Counted from the first letter of the stretch, positions 8,349 to 17,326 are shown. The stretch is DNA of 64,000 nucleotides from Fictibacillus sp. FJAT-27399 (GCF_001510655.1 NZ_LMVC01000002.1:1718388-1782387); one strand, 5' to 3'. The notes: generated by a model not told the origin, from the letters alone. Numbers and translations: made by a program.

Positions 8349-8612
8349 CTATTTCAGTTCCTCTGAGTTCCATTCAGAAATGAACATAATTATTTCATTC
8401 CGGCAGATCCGGCAATAATACATATGCGGGCACTGTCCTTCTTTAAAATCAGCCGGATAACCATTTTCAAGCTTTAATCCATCGGAATCCACATAAGGGC
8501 TGTAATCATCAAAGTAATCGCTCAGCTTCCCTTGATCTTCACTCAAATTACCGCATTCCGGACAGCGGAAGGCAACATTATGTAATTGATTGCAAACCGG
8601 GCACATACTCAT
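8349..8612 (-). CDS. Small zinc-ribbon-type protein of unknown function
   Basis: An 87-residue cytoplasmic protein. The N-terminal CPVC and CPEC pairs form a likely zinc ribbon, and a second set CPHMYYCRIC lies near residues 62-71, so two metal sites are possible. The middle is acidic (DYFDDYSPYVDSD). GAGGAAGG precedes the start. I do not recognise the family. It is convergent with the ABC genes and precedes nothing obvious in an operon. Confidence 0.7.
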   Translation of the reverse strand: MSMCPVCNQLHNVAFRCPECGNLSEDQGKLSDYFDDYSPYVDSDGLKLENGYPADFKEGQCPHMYYCRICRNEIIMFISEWNSEELK

Positions 8613-8634
8613 TTTGCCTTCCTCTTTTCCTTAT

Positions 8635-8662
8635 CAAAAAGGGCGGATTGCTCCACCCTTTT
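8635..8662 (-). terminator. Terminator of the SASP gene
   Basis: Minus-strand stem AAAAGGGTGG / CCGCCCTTTTT with an AGCAAT loop and T-run. Confidence 0.8.
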
Positions 8663-8680
8663 ACAGCCATGATTATAGAG

Positions 8681-8884
8681 TTATCGAGCTGATCCGCTGA
8701 TTTGTTGTTGAGCCATTGCTACAAGACGTTTCGTGATTTCTCCACCTACAGATCCGTTAGCACGAGCAGTTGTGTCAGCTCCTAATTGAACACCAAACTC
8801 AGAAGCGATTTCGTACTTCATTTGATCAAGAGCTTGTTGAGCACCAGGTACTGCTAATTGGTTTGAGCTATTGTTGTTTGCCAT
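8681..8884 (-). CDS. Alpha/beta-type small acid-soluble spore protein
   Basis: A 67-residue DNA-binding spore protein that saturates and protects DNA in the forespore. It carries the GPR protease site in [13 protein letters not shown] and the conserved C-terminal block [18 protein letters not shown]. The start at 8884 follows AAGAGGAGGTGATATCA. A SigG-like promoter lies upstream. Which member of the ssp family this is cannot be told by sequence alone. Paralogues are expected elsewhere. Confidence 0.95.
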   Translation of the reverse strand: MANNNSSNQLAVPGAQQALDQMKYEIASEFGVQLGADTTARANGSVGGEITKRLVAMAQQQISGSAR

Positions 8885-8907
8885 TGATATCACCTCCTCT
8901 TGAAACA

Positions 8908-8936
8908 TATTGTGCATCAATTAAAAAAGGTTATGC
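8908..8936 (-). promoter_or_regulatory. SigG-like promoter of the SASP gene
   Basis: On the minus strand GCATA (-35) and CACAATA (-10) are 17 bases apart, one mismatch from the forespore SigG pattern GHATR / CATNHTA. It lies just ahead of the SASP ribosome site. Confidence 0.55.
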
Positions 8937-9122
8937 GCCTGTTTTTTTCCAATTTATGTGGAATGGCCCCAAACGCTGAAAATACAGCATCCTCTTTCCA
9001 CGTGTGACATATCTTTGGGTTGAGGGTGAATATTTTAACGCGCTCTGTTAAAGTGGGGGTGAAGAAATACAACGTTTTATTCGAGCTGCATTTTTACAAA
9101 TTTAAAGAATCGGGGTGGAACA

Positions 9123-10361
9123 TTGAGTGACAAGTGGTTAATTAAAGAAGGGAAGACGTGGGTACAGGATGGAATTATTACGGAAGAACAATACAAACAG
9201 ATTCTTTCAAAATATCCAGACGGGCATTCAAAGCAAGGAATCGGACTCATTCCCGTCTTTGCAAGCATTCTCATCGGCCTTGGGATTTTATCCTTCATCG
9301 CTTCCAACTGGGATGGAATATCACCTCTCTTCCGTCTGGTGCTTCTGATTGCTGTTCTCAGTGTGTTCTACACAGCTGGCCATGTTCGGCTAAAAAAAGG
9401 AAATCCTGTTCTGGGAAGAGCTTTTATAGCCCTCGGAATCTCGGCTTTTGGAGCTGGACTTATCCTGCTTGGCCAAACGTTTCATTTCGTATCCTATGAT
9501 GCACGCTCTTTTATCATTTGGTCCGTTCCAGCTTTGCTTTATCTTTATTTATTTCGCGGGAAGCTTTTGTTCTTTATTTCCTTCGCGATCCTGACCGGAG
9601 GCCAGCTTTATGCATTATCCGAATTCTCCAACTACAGCTATGTGATACTTATTTTGTTCGCGATTGGTCTAGGCTGGTTCGTTTCCGCTTCAAAAGACAA
9701 GCTGCTTACTTGGTTTTTTTCTGCTGGTCTAGTTTTGCACCTTGTCCTTTATGCCTTAACACTTGAGGATAACTGGCTTTGGCTGATTGTAATCTTGATC
9801 GGCTTATATGCCGCAGCTGAAGGATTGAACCAAAATCTCGCTTCACCGTTGCGTTTTTTTACAACGGGTGCTGCCTTTATCACCAGTTTGCTGCTTTATT
9901 TCTTCTTAACCAATACTGCCAGTTCGTTGGATTATCCTGATCCGTCATGGTTTGGCATCATATATGTTCTGTTGTTTGCTGCAGTTGTATCCGTAAAAAT
10001 GAAAAAAGGCACTTTCCCCTCATTTTTGAAGACAGGATTATTATTTTTCCCCTGGTTTTATTCCACATTCCTCATTGGGGAATTCACAACAGGCATCATT
10101 TATTTGATCACGGCATTCCTATTCTCCGGACTTCTTTTGACGGAAGGATATCAGAAAGAAGAACGGTCCCAGATCAATTGGGGAATTATCCTGTTCTTGA
10201 TTGTAACGTTCATCGCATACATCAATCTGGCGTGGTCATTTATGCCAAAATCTCTCTTCTTCCTGATTGGCGGAATTCTCCTGTTTGCTCTTTATTTCTT
10301 TTTGCAGAAAAAGAAAAAGGATGTTTTGGAGGAAGGCGGTGATTCTCATGAAAAAAAATAA
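9123..10361 (+). CDS. DUF2157 membrane protein
   Basis: A 412-residue multispanning membrane protein. The first 50 residues are soluble (WVQDGIITEEQYKQIL, the DUF2157 helical start) and the rest holds about a dozen hydrophobic segments, ending in a short charged tail. TTG at 9123 is the start, with GGGGTGG just upstream. It overlaps the next gene by 14 bases; the DUF2157 plus GDYXXLXY pairing is known in Bacillus and other genera, and the two are probably subunits of one membrane complex of unknown role. Confidence 0.85.
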   Translation: MSDKWLIKEGKTWVQDGIITEEQYKQILSKYPDGHSKQGIGLIPVFASILIGLGILSFIASNWDGISPLFRLVLLIAVLSVFYTAGHVRLKKGNPVLGRAFIALGISAFGAGLILLGQTFHFVSYDARSFIIWSVPALLYLYLFRGKLLFFISFAILTGGQLYALSEFSNYSYVILILFAIGLGWFVSASKDKLLTWFFSAGLVLHLVLYALTLEDNWLWLIVILIGLYAAAEGLNQNLASPLRFFTTGAAFITSLLLYFFLTNTASSLDYPDPSWFGIIYVLLFAAVVSVKMKKGTFPSFLKTGLLFFPWFYSTFLIGEFTTGIIYLITAFLFSGLLLTEGYQKEERSQINWGIILFLIVTFIAYINLAWSFMPKSLFFLIGGILLFALYFFLQKKKKDVLEEGGDSHEKK

Positions 10362-10854
10362 ATGGTGGATAGGGCTGATCGTTCTTCAAGTACTTGTCCT
10401 TTTGGGAATTGCAGCCAGTTATTATGCAGCAGATTACTATGGCAAGGAAATTGTTTTAAAAACAAATCCTGTTGATCCTTCCGATGTTTTCTACGGAGAT
10501 TACGTAACGCTGAACTATGAGATCAACGAAGTCTCTTCCTCACTTTGGAATGGTAAATCCATCGTGGATCCAACCCCTGTTTATGCTGTTCTGTCTCCGG
10601 ATAACGACGGCTCATATAGGGTAACCAAGGTAGCTGGTGATCGTCCTGATGTTAAGGGGCAGCAAGTATATTTAAAAGGAAAAGCCACACCTTCTATGGA
10701 AGGATTCCTGCACCTTGAATATGGGCTTGAACGTTATTATGTAAAAGATAACACCGGAAAACAGCTTGAAAGGCCTCAGCGTGAATATAAAGTAACCGTT
10801 AAGGTCGCATCTTGGGGAAAAGGCGTCATTCAAAGGGTTCAGCCTTCAAATTAA
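10348..10854 (+). CDS. GDYXXLXY-family membrane-anchored protein
   Basis: A 168-residue protein with one N-terminal membrane helix and an extracytoplasmic domain. The family signature GDYVTLNY lies near residue 50, after the run NPVDPSDVFY. ATG at 10348 lies inside the end of the DUF2157 gene, with GGAGGAAGGCGG upstream, so translation is probably coupled. Function of the pair is unknown. Confidence 0.88.
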   Translation: MKKNKWWIGLIVLQVLVLLGIAASYYAADYYGKEIVLKTNPVDPSDVFYGDYVTLNYEINEVSSSLWNGKSIVDPTPVYAVLSPDNDGSYRVTKVAGDRPDVKGQQVYLKGKATPSMEGFLHLEYGLERYYVKDNTGKQLERPQREYKVTVKVASWGKGVIQRVQPSN

Positions 10855-10944
10855 CCCTCTCACATACGATTTATAACGTGTACTCTCCTGGTAACAGGGT
10901 TTATTCTGGTGGTTTCAGGGTACATTGTTAAAGAGGTGAGCATA

Positions 10945-11280
10945 ATGAGCGAATTAAAAATTATCGACGTAAAAGACCATATAAATAACTGGGCTGGACA
11001 TCAGATTTCCATCCGAAAAGAAGAAAATGGAGATTTGGATCAGATCAACATTCAGCTGGAAGAGGCGACTTTTGAACAGCGGGATTCCATTGATGACTAT
11101 CTATCCGATAATGTCATGTTCCTGCACGGTAGAGCTTACAGTACGGAAGATGGAGAGTCGACTGAACTTCCATCTGTTTTATATGAAGTTCCCCTTGATG
11201 GAATTAACGGAATCAATATTGATGGCAGCATCATTTCATTTATAACAAACAGAGGGCAATATGCCATCATAAAATCATAA
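10945..11280 (+). CDS. Conserved-looking hypothetical protein, 111 aa
   Basis: A soluble, acidic protein with alternating beta-like strands (HQISIRKEENGDLDQINIQL and SIISFITNRGQYAIIKS). AGAGGTGAG lies ahead of the ATG at 10945. No motif or family recognised. It has its own terminator and stands alone between the DUF2157 pair and hemAT. Confidence 0.7.
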   Translation: MSELKIIDVKDHINNWAGHQISIRKEENGDLDQINIQLEEATFEQRDSIDDYLSDNVMFLHGRAYSTEDGESTELPSVLYEVPLDGINGINIDGSIISFITNRGQYAIIKS

Positions 11281-11311
11281 AAAAGAGCCCAATAAGGGGC
11301 TCTTTTTTTAT
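11279..11311. terminator. Bidirectional terminator between the 111-aa gene and hemAT
   Basis: Stem AAAAAAGAGCCC / GGGGCTCTTTTTT with an AATAA loop; it serves both convergent genes. Confidence 0.85.
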
Positions 11312-12624
11312 AGATGATACGTACTGTCTGAAAGGCTTTCTGCAGATTGAGCAATTTGGGCAATGGCATGTTCCATCTCTTTAATAATTTTTGCTATATC
11401 CAGTATTTTTCCTCCAACGCTGTTGCTCTGTTTTCTGCTTTCTTCCATGTTTGTGAGAATTTCATTGAAAAAATCGTTCATTTCCTCAACTTCAGCTGTA
11501 TTCTCATTGATCCAGCTATTGATTTGTGCCGAAGAAGCCGTAATTAAATCCATCCGCCCATTCGTGTTGGAGATATATTCAGCGACTCCTCCTACTGAAT
11601 CTTTGGTTTGCTCTGCCAGTTTTCTGACTTCTCCCGCTACTACAGCAAAACCTTTACCCATTTCCCCTGCTCTTGCTGCTTCAATGGCTGCATTCAGGGC
11701 AAGTAAATTGGTCTGTTCGGCGATTCCTTTCACGAGATCAACAATTTCAATAATATGGCCAGAGTCTTCTTTTAATAAAAGAATCTCTTTTGATATTTGA
11801 TTCATTTTCTGCTTGATCTGCTGTACCGATGATAAGTGCAGCTCGATCTTTTCTTTGCCTTCTTTTGATTTTTCAGATACGAGAGAGGCATACTCTACAC
11901 TGCTCTGTGCATGTTCTACAACATCTCCAGATTGTGCGGCAAGCTGTTCGATCGCTGCACTCGCCTCCTGGGCAATGGCAGCCAGCTCGTCAGAAGAAGA
12001 GTTGACCGTTTGTTTTACCAATGCTTTCTGCTCCTCAATTTTCATCCTGGTTTTCTCTTCTTCAAGAGAAAACGCCTCAAGAACCAGCTGTTGTTCAAGG
12101 TTCAGCATTTTGGTAATGGCTGTAGCCGCAAGATAAAAATCCTCTTTCCCCTCCAGATGTTCGTCCATGATGGATAAAAGAGATAACTGAAGATCCTGAA
12201 AAGCGGAAATATACCATTTCGGCTGTAATCCAATTTTAAAATGAATGTGCGCGATCATTTTCCTTTGTTCAATAAAGGCATGGTTAATCTCACCGTTAAA
12301 CATTTCACGAATATGGCGCTCAAGTGTCAGTCTCAGCCGTTCAATAGAACTGTTTTTCTCTATAATCTCAGAAAGCTGAGGTACGTGGGCAATTGTGTTG
12401 TAGAACCCAGTGACAACTTGATCAATATGCTGGGAAACAAAAGGCTGTAGTGCTCGGAGAACCGCCAGATCTTCCGGGGTCATTGAAATCATGGCTAACT
12501 GCTTTTCCAGACTGGATCCAGGGCTTCGTTCCATCACAACATGGTTCAATTCATGCAGCACTTGTTCCTGAAGGCTCGATTTCATTTCTTCCTTTTTAAA
12601 ATACCGAATCATTTTAGTTTTCAT
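11308..12624 (-). CDS. hemAT: Haem-based aerotaxis transducer HemAT
   Basis: A 438-residue cytoplasmic oxygen sensor for chemotaxis (B. subtilis HemAT is about 432). Residues up to about 185 form the globin-coupled sensor domain; the segment [15 protein letters not shown] holds the likely proximal haem His. Residues from about 240 on form the chemoreceptor signalling domain with the hairpin tip [20 protein letters not shown] followed by [20 protein letters not shown], which couples to CheA/CheW. There are no membrane helices. The start at 12624 is chosen because TTGGGAGAAGACAA precedes it; an ATG 21 bases upstream is less well placed. Confidence 0.93.
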   Translation of the reverse strand: MKTKMIRYFKKEEMKSSLQEQVLHELNHVVMERSPGSSLEKQLAMISMTPEDLAVLRALQPFVSQHIDQVVTGFYNTIAHVPQLSEIIEKNSSIERLRLTLERHIREMFNGEINHAFIEQRKMIAHIHFKIGLQPKWYISAFQDLQLSLLSIMDEHLEGKEDFYLAATAITKMLNLEQQLVLEAFSLEEEKTRMKIEEQKALVKQTVNSSSDELAAIAQEASAAIEQLAAQSGDVVEHAQSSVEYASLVSEKSKEGKEKIELHLSSVQQIKQKMNQISKEILLLKEDSGHIIEIVDLVKGIAEQTNLLALNAAIEAARAGEMGKGFAVVAGEVRKLAEQTKDSVGGVAEYISNTNGRMDLITASSAQINSWINENTAEVEEMNDFFNEILTNMEESRKQSNSVGGKILDIAKIIKEMEHAIAQIAQSAESLSDSTYHL

Positions 12625-12795
12625 TTGTCTTCTCCCAATCTGCATTTTGGGTATACATTATCCCGTTTTTACATACATTGAATTACATTTATCTACCTAG
12701 TTATTATCGGTTAGTTATGGATAGGGTTTAATATGTTTTAATAAGGGTAATTATCCACAAACTGGATTTTCTTAACATTAAGTAGGAGGGTATTC

Positions 12796-12966
12796 ATGCA
12801 TCCTGATTGGAAAAAGAAAATCGTTATTACAGGAATGGCTGCTATATTAAATGTAACAGGGACCGCTGCCGCATCTGAGGGAAGCGATGGCTCTGGCCAT
12901 GAAAATTGTACAGACGGAAAGCTCGATACCGACTGTGCTGAAAGGGAACAAGAGGAAGTTCAATAG
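12796..12966 (+). CDS. Small exported peptide with two cysteines, unrecognised
   Basis: A 56-codon gene with a strong AGGAGGG ribosome site before ATG 12796. The N-terminus MHPDWKKKIVITGMAAILNV, then a TGTAAAS segment, looks like a signal peptide with cleavage after the alanines. The mature part would be about 29 residues, acidic, with two Cys in ENCTDGKLDTDCAE that could form one disulfide. It is transcribed divergently from hemAT and is followed closely by a terminator. No homologue is recognised. Confidence 0.65.
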   Translation: MHPDWKKKIVITGMAAILNVTGTAAASEGSDGSGHENCTDGKLDTDCAEREQEEVQ

Positions 12967-12977
12967 ATTTTCCAAAT

Positions 12978-13006
12978 AAAAAAGGGAGCCGGCTGGCTCC
13001 CTTTTT
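12978..13006. terminator. Bidirectional terminator between the small peptide gene and bmrD
   Basis: Stem AAAAAAGGGAGCC / GGCTCCCTTTTT with a GGCT loop region. Confidence 0.85.
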
Positions 13007-13010
13007 AATG

Positions 13011-15032
13011 TTATACTGCTTTACTCTCTTTCTGTCCTTGTTGAATTTGATACATTTGAAAATAGCGGCCTCGGGCTTCCATCAATGAAGTATGATCGCC
13101 CTTTTCAACAATTCTCCCGCGATCCAGGACAAGAATCTGGTCCGCATTTTTAATGGTGGACAGCCTGTGGGCAATGATAAAGGTCGTTCGTCCCCTCTTC
13201 AGCACATCAAGCGCCTCTTGAATGATGGCCTCTGTTTCAGTATCGATACTAGCCGTTGCCTCATCCAAAATTAAGATTGCTGGATTGAACGCCAGGGCTC
13301 TTGCAAAAGAAAGAAGCTGCCTTTGACCGGAAGAAAGAGTGCTTCCTTTTTCGATGACGGGTTCATCCAATCCTTTTGGAAGGTTTTGTACAAACGGCAT
13401 CGCTCCTACATCATTAATGGCCTTTTCTACCATCTCTCTTGAAATCGAGGGGTCATCCAGGCTGATGTTCGAAGCGATGGTTCCCGTAAATAGAAATGGA
13501 TCCTGCAGAACAATCCCCATATGCTCCCTGAGCACCTGCTTTGGCATTTTCATAATATCCTTGCCATCAATAAGGATTCTCCCCTGCTTAATATCATAAA
13601 ACCGGAAAAGAAGGTTCATAATAGAGCTTTTTCCTGACCCCGTATGGCCGACAAGAGCTACCGTTTCGCCCTGCCTTGCTTCAAAGGTAATATCATTCAA
13701 GACATTCTCACCTTCTTTATAAGCAAATGTAACTCCATTGAATGTTACATTTCCTTTATAACGCTCAACTTCCTGTACCTTCACATCCATACCCGGTTCA
13801 TCCAGCAGGACAAATACACGCTCTGCTGATACGAGCGCCTGCTCAAGCTGGGCGAGCTGGTTAACCATCCCGGTGATGGGCTGGAACAGCCGGTTCAAGT
13901 AATCAACAAAAGCATAGAGGACCCCAACGGAAATCAGGGTGTCCGTCTTAAGTGAGGCCCCTCCGAAGTACCAGATCAAGGCAACAAACGCTAAATTCCT
14001 AAGTACACTCACAAGGTTGTGAGAAGTAAGGCCATTTAAACTCAATAACCTATTTTGAAAAGAAAAATATTTCTCATTCATCTCTTCAAACTCTTCTGTC
14101 GTTTCCTTCTGCCGTTTAAACGCCCGTATAATTGGCATGCCTTGGATGGATTCGTTGACCATTCCATTGATGTCGCTCAGTGTTGAACGGATAATATGGT
14201 TATACTTAGAAGCCAGTTTTCGATAGAGTTTAATCCAAACAACCAGAATTGGCACGAGAATCATCGTGATCAATGCGAGACGCATATCCAGAATGAACAG
14301 CGCTGTGAAGATTCCCGCCATATAAATAATGCCTGTGAAGAAATTAGAAAGTACATTAACGTACAGCTCTTTAATTGCTTCTGTATCATTCGTCACCCGT
14401 GATACTATTTTTCCTGCCGGCTGATTATCAAAATACGTAATCGGCACTCTCTGGATCTGTGAAAATACATCCTGCCGCAGCTTCTTGATGACCAGATTGG
14501 AGGAGCTCTGCAGCATATACCTCTGTCCGTACTGAAACAATCCAGCAAACAACAAAAGAACAAAATAAATGCCCGTCAGCTTAAACAGCCCTCTGATCTC
14601 GGGCTTATAAAATTTAAAAAGCTCACTGTTCTTCAGCTGTACTGCCGGATATTTAGTGGTTACACCTTTAGAAGTGACCATGATTTCCTTGTTTTTGTAA
14701 CTCTTTTCCCCTTCTAATTTTGCGGGCTGATTAATGAAGTAATACTTTCTCCCAATCTGTGTAATCCTGGCCTGTTTTCCTTTTGGTTCACCGGACTGAA
14801 AACGATCTTCGCGCTGATATCGGCTCCCCTTATAAGAAACCGTGTCTTTATCTTGAGCAGTCGTTTCAAACCAAGGCTTTTCAATGCCTAGAATGTGAAC
14901 ATCAATCATGCGCTTGGCGATGAACGGACCGGTTAACTCTGCTGATACGGCTAAAGCCAGCAATAGCAGACCTATAATAAAACTTTTTTTATAAATCAGT
15001 GCGTAACGAAATAATCTCTTCCCTACGTTCAA
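13011..15032 (-). CDS. bmrD: Heterodimeric multidrug ABC exporter subunit BmrD (YheH)
   Basis: A 673-residue half-transporter, the same length as B. subtilis BmrD. Six membrane helices and an ATPase domain: Walker A VGHTGSGKSS, signature LSSGQRQLLSFARAL, Walker B ILILDEATASID with a normal catalytic Glu. A long insertion between helices 1 and 2 (about residues 50-145, rich in Lys and Tyr) matches the extracellular domain known for BmrD. It starts 3 bases after bmrC stops; the two form one drug exporter in the membrane. Confidence 0.93.
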   Translation of the reverse strand: MNVGKRLFRYALIYKKSFIIGLLLLALAVSAELTGPFIAKRMIDVHILGIEKPWFETTAQDKDTVSYKGSRYQREDRFQSGEPKGKQARITQIGRKYYFINQPAKLEGEKSYKNKEIMVTSKGVTTKYPAVQLKNSELFKFYKPEIRGLFKLTGIYFVLLLFAGLFQYGQRYMLQSSSNLVIKKLRQDVFSQIQRVPITYFDNQPAGKIVSRVTNDTEAIKELYVNVLSNFFTGIIYMAGIFTALFILDMRLALITMILVPILVVWIKLYRKLASKYNHIIRSTLSDINGMVNESIQGMPIIRAFKRQKETTEEFEEMNEKYFSFQNRLLSLNGLTSHNLVSVLRNLAFVALIWYFGGASLKTDTLISVGVLYAFVDYLNRLFQPITGMVNQLAQLEQALVSAERVFVLLDEPGMDVKVQEVERYKGNVTFNGVTFAYKEGENVLNDITFEARQGETVALVGHTGSGKSSIMNLLFRFYDIKQGRILIDGKDIMKMPKQVLREHMGIVLQDPFLFTGTIASNISLDDPSISREMVEKAINDVGAMPFVQNLPKGLDEPVIEKGSTLSSGQRQLLSFARALAFNPAILILDEATASIDTETEAIIQEALDVLKRGRTTFIIAHRLSTIKNADQILVLDRGRIVEKGDHTSLMEARGRYFQMYQIQQGQKESKAV

Positions 15033-15035
15033 ATC

Positions 15036-16790
15036 TTACACCGCCTTTTCATCGAAGGTTTCTTCGACTTTTTGCCGTTCGTACTGCTCACCATACCAGC
15101 CTCCGGAGGAGATGAGCTGTGCGTGTGTACCTTCTTCGATAATCCTTCCTTCATCCATTACGATGATCCAATCAGCATGTTCTACTGCTGATAACCTGTG
15201 GGTCGTAATAAAAGTGGTCTTTCCTGCCCGTTCTTTTCTGATGTTTGCGATGATTGCTGCTTCCGTCTTAGCATCAACAGCCGATAGCGCATCATCAAGC
15301 ATGAGGATTTCCGGATCAATAAATAACGCCCTGGCGATAGAAACACGCTGTTTCTGTCCGCCCGATAACGCTACTCCTTTTTCTCCGACAAGCGTATTCA
15401 ACCCTTCCGGCAAATATTTCACGTCACGGTCAAAGGAGGCCATCCGAAGGACGTGCTGAAGCTCTTCTTCTGTTCCGCTGCTTTTGCCAAATAAGATGTT
15501 CTCTCTTATTGTTTTAGAAAATAGAGTGGCATCCTGAGGTACATAGCCGATCCATCCCTGGATATCTTCAATGGCCAACTGATGAAGATCAATGCCGGAA
15601 ATTTGGATTTCTCCTTCACCTAAAGGATACTCTCTGAGCAGCTGTTTCAGGAACGTCGTTTTTCCGCTTCCTGTGCGGCCTACAATCCCAAGCGTCTGTC
15701 CTTTTTTCACCCCTGCATTCACGGACACAAGATTATCTACCTCAGAAGAAGGATAGCGGAAGGTCACATCATGAAATGCAATCTCTCCAGGTTCTTTGAG
15801 AGGGATGAGGTCATCTTCATTTTTAACGTCCGGTTCATAAGCGAGAGTCTCGTTCACCCTGTCAAGTGAAGCATTTCCCCGCTGCATGATGTTGATCAAT
15901 TCTCCAACAGCGAACATGGGCCAAATGAGCATACCAAGGTAAACGTTAAAAGAAACCAACTGCCCTAATGTGATACTGTTATGAAACACCAGATACGCCC
16001 CGTACCCAAGACCGATCAAGTAGCTGATGCCGACGAGTACTTTAATAGTCGGTTCAAACAGCGCATCGATTTTAGCAACGGCGATATTTTTACCGTACAC
16101 ATCGTCGGTAAGGTCATTGAACCGCTCGATGTCTTCCCGCTCTTTCACGTAGGCGCGAATAACCCTTACTCCTGAAATGCTTTCAAGCACCTGGTCATTC
16201 ATGTCCCCGAAGGCATCCTGTGCTTTCATGAACCGCTCATGAACTTTCTTTCCATACCTGTTCATGGCAATGGCCATTAAAGGAAGCGGCAATACAGCAG
16301 CCAGCGTCAAATTCCAGCTGATGAAAATCCCCATCGTAAAAAGGATAACCAGCATAAATACACTGGAATCAACAAGTGTTAATATCCCGAAACCGGCAGT
16401 AACGGAGATCGCCTTCAAGTCATTGGTAGCTCTTGCCATCAAATCTCCTGTCCGGTTCTTTTCGTAAAATGCCGGTGTCATTTTCAACAGGTGTCGCATG
16501 AATTTCGAACGAAGAATCCGCTCAACAACAAACGCCCCTCCAAACAACTGATACATCATGAAATACGTTAAAATATAGGTTACTGTTAACAAACCTAAAT
16601 AAAATAAGATCGTTTGTACAAGCGACTCTTTTGTCAGCTTGCCGAGATTGATCGCATCAATCGCATTGCCGACGATCTTCGGCGGAATGACTTCCAAGAT
16701 GCCGACAACAATTAATAACAGAACAGCAATCGTATATCGTTTCCAATGCTGTTTAAAAAACCAGCCTAATTTGCTCAGTACCGAAAACAT
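15036..16790 (-). CDS. bmrC: Heterodimeric multidrug ABC exporter subunit BmrC (YheI)
   Basis: A 584-residue half-transporter (B. subtilis BmrC is 585). Six membrane helices, Walker A VGRTGSGKTT, signature LSGGQKQRVSIARAL, and Walker B EILMLDDALSAVDAK, where Asp replaces the catalytic Glu, as expected for the degenerate site of this heterodimer. The ATG at 16790 is chosen because GGGGAAAGGGGAGAATTT precedes it. Upstream lies a 420-base leader with a peptide ORF, a hairpin and a factor-independent terminator, so transcription into the gene is probably attenuated. Confidence 0.93.
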   Translation of the reverse strand: MFSVLSKLGWFFKQHWKRYTIAVLLLIVVGILEVIPPKIVGNAIDAINLGKLTKESLVQTILFYLGLLTVTYILTYFMMYQLFGGAFVVERILRSKFMRHLLKMTPAFYEKNRTGDLMARATNDLKAISVTAGFGILTLVDSSVFMLVILFTMGIFISWNLTLAAVLPLPLMAIAMNRYGKKVHERFMKAQDAFGDMNDQVLESISGVRVIRAYVKEREDIERFNDLTDDVYGKNIAVAKIDALFEPTIKVLVGISYLIGLGYGAYLVFHNSITLGQLVSFNVYLGMLIWPMFAVGELINIMQRGNASLDRVNETLAYEPDVKNEDDLIPLKEPGEIAFHDVTFRYPSSEVDNLVSVNAGVKKGQTLGIVGRTGSGKTTFLKQLLREYPLGEGEIQISGIDLHQLAIEDIQGWIGYVPQDATLFSKTIRENILFGKSSGTEEELQHVLRMASFDRDVKYLPEGLNTLVGEKGVALSGGQKQRVSIARALFIDPEILMLDDALSAVDAKTEAAIIANIRKERAGKTTFITTHRLSAVEHADWIIVMDEGRIIEEGTHAQLISSGGWYGEQYERQKVEETFDEKAV

Positions 16791-16832
16791 AAATTCTCCC
16801 CTTTCCCCTTCATGTTCCTGCAAACAAACGTG

Positions 16833-16889
16833 CTACCCCGATTCGAGATGGGCTTCAGAATTCAACCTGACCATAGAAAATACATACAT
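16833..16889 (-). CDS. Candidate second leader ORF directly upstream of bmrC, 18 aa
   Basis: An 18-codon frame, MYVFSMVRLNSEAHLESG, with AAAGGAG nine bases ahead of its ATG at 16889. It lies after the attenuator and before bmrC, so it would be translated only on read-through transcripts. A second ATG at 16896 in another frame is too close to the same ribosome site. Its role, if any, might be to shape ribosome loading on bmrC. Confidence 0.35.
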   Translation of the reverse strand: MYVFSMVRLNSEAHLESG

Positions 16890-16932
16890 AGTGCATTGCT
16901 CCTTTATGTGAAAAAATTTGTGAAACCAACTT

Positions 16933-16967
16933 GAAAAGCGCAAGCGCCCTGGATGCTGGAGCTAGAC
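16933..16967. repeat. Dispersed Bacillus intergenic repeat (GCGCAAGCGCC ... GGAGCTAGAC)
   Basis: The segment GAAAAGCGCAAGCGCC followed by GCTGGAGCTAGAC is of a type often seen between genes in Bacillus-related genomes. A diverged copy is at 59584-59632. Here it lies between the bmr attenuator and bmrC. Confidence 0.55.
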
Positions 16968-16971
16968 AAAA

Positions 16972-17005
16972 GAAAAAAGCATACCGCCCCTGTGGCGATA
17001 TGCTT
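16972..17005 (-). terminator. Attenuator terminator in the bmrCD leader
   Basis: On the minus strand the stem AAGCATATCGCC / GGCGGTATGCTT with ACAGG loop is followed by TTTTTTCTTTTG. It lies 68 bases past the stop of the leader peptide and about 180 bases before bmrC, so it would stop transcription before the structural genes. Confidence 0.85.
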
Positions 17006-17017
17006 AGAAAAACAAAA

Positions 17018-17049
17018 GACACCTCACAAAGGAAAATGTGACCGGTGCC
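17018..17049 (-). promoter_or_regulatory. Upstream hairpin of the bmrCD attenuator
   Basis: Minus-strand arms GGCACC and GGTGTC, extended by TCACA / TGTGA after a two-base bulge, form a hairpin just before the terminator. It is a candidate regulatory partner of the attenuator. Confidence 0.5.
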
Positions 17050-17072
17050 TGTGAATAAACGAAAAAGAATGA

Positions 17073-17165
17073 CTAGTGTTCTTTCATCTCTGGGTGGCCG
17101 GCCGCACTATGAAATTGAGAAACAACGATATGACGAACATCATTGATTTTCACTGACTTTTTCAT
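17073..17165 (-). CDS. Leader peptide of the bmrCD attenuator (BmrB-like), 30 aa
   Basis: A 30-codon ORF begins MKKSVKINDVRHIVV and ends GHPEMKEH. AAGGGATGGTTGG lies before its ATG at 17165. A promoter lies about 50 bases upstream and a hairpin plus terminator follow. In B. subtilis the bmrB leader peptide controls bmrCD by ribosome-mediated attenuation when antibiotics slow translation; this ORF holds the same place but is shorter (B. subtilis BmrB is about 54 residues). The codons CAT ATC G in the ORF repeat the 5' arm of the terminator, so leader RNA could pair with the terminator's 3' arm. Confidence 0.7.
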   Translation of the reverse strand: MKKSVKINDVRHIVVSQFHSAAGHPEMKEH

Positions 17166-17211
17166 GACCAACCATCCCTTCAAAAATTTGGTATTGTTTT
17201 CGACTTCGCTA

Positions 17212-17241
17212 ATATTAACACTATTCTAACTATAATGTCAA
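17212..17241 (-). promoter_or_regulatory. SigA-type promoter of the bmr leader-bmrCD unit
   Basis: Minus strand TTGACA (17236-17241) and TAATAT (17212-17217) with an 18-base spacer. Confidence 0.75.
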
Positions 17242-17286
17242 TATGAAAAACACTGTATTTTCTTTACTCCCATCTTCCAAAAAAAG

Positions 17287-17316
17287 AAAAAAATCCGCGG
17301 TGTGCGGATTTTTTTC
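17287..17316 (-). terminator. Terminator of the rib operon
   Basis: Stem AAAAAATCCGC / GCGGATTTTTTT with a GGTGT-type loop, 11 bases past the ribH stop. Confidence 0.85.
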
Positions 17317-17326
17317 TGGTTAATCA

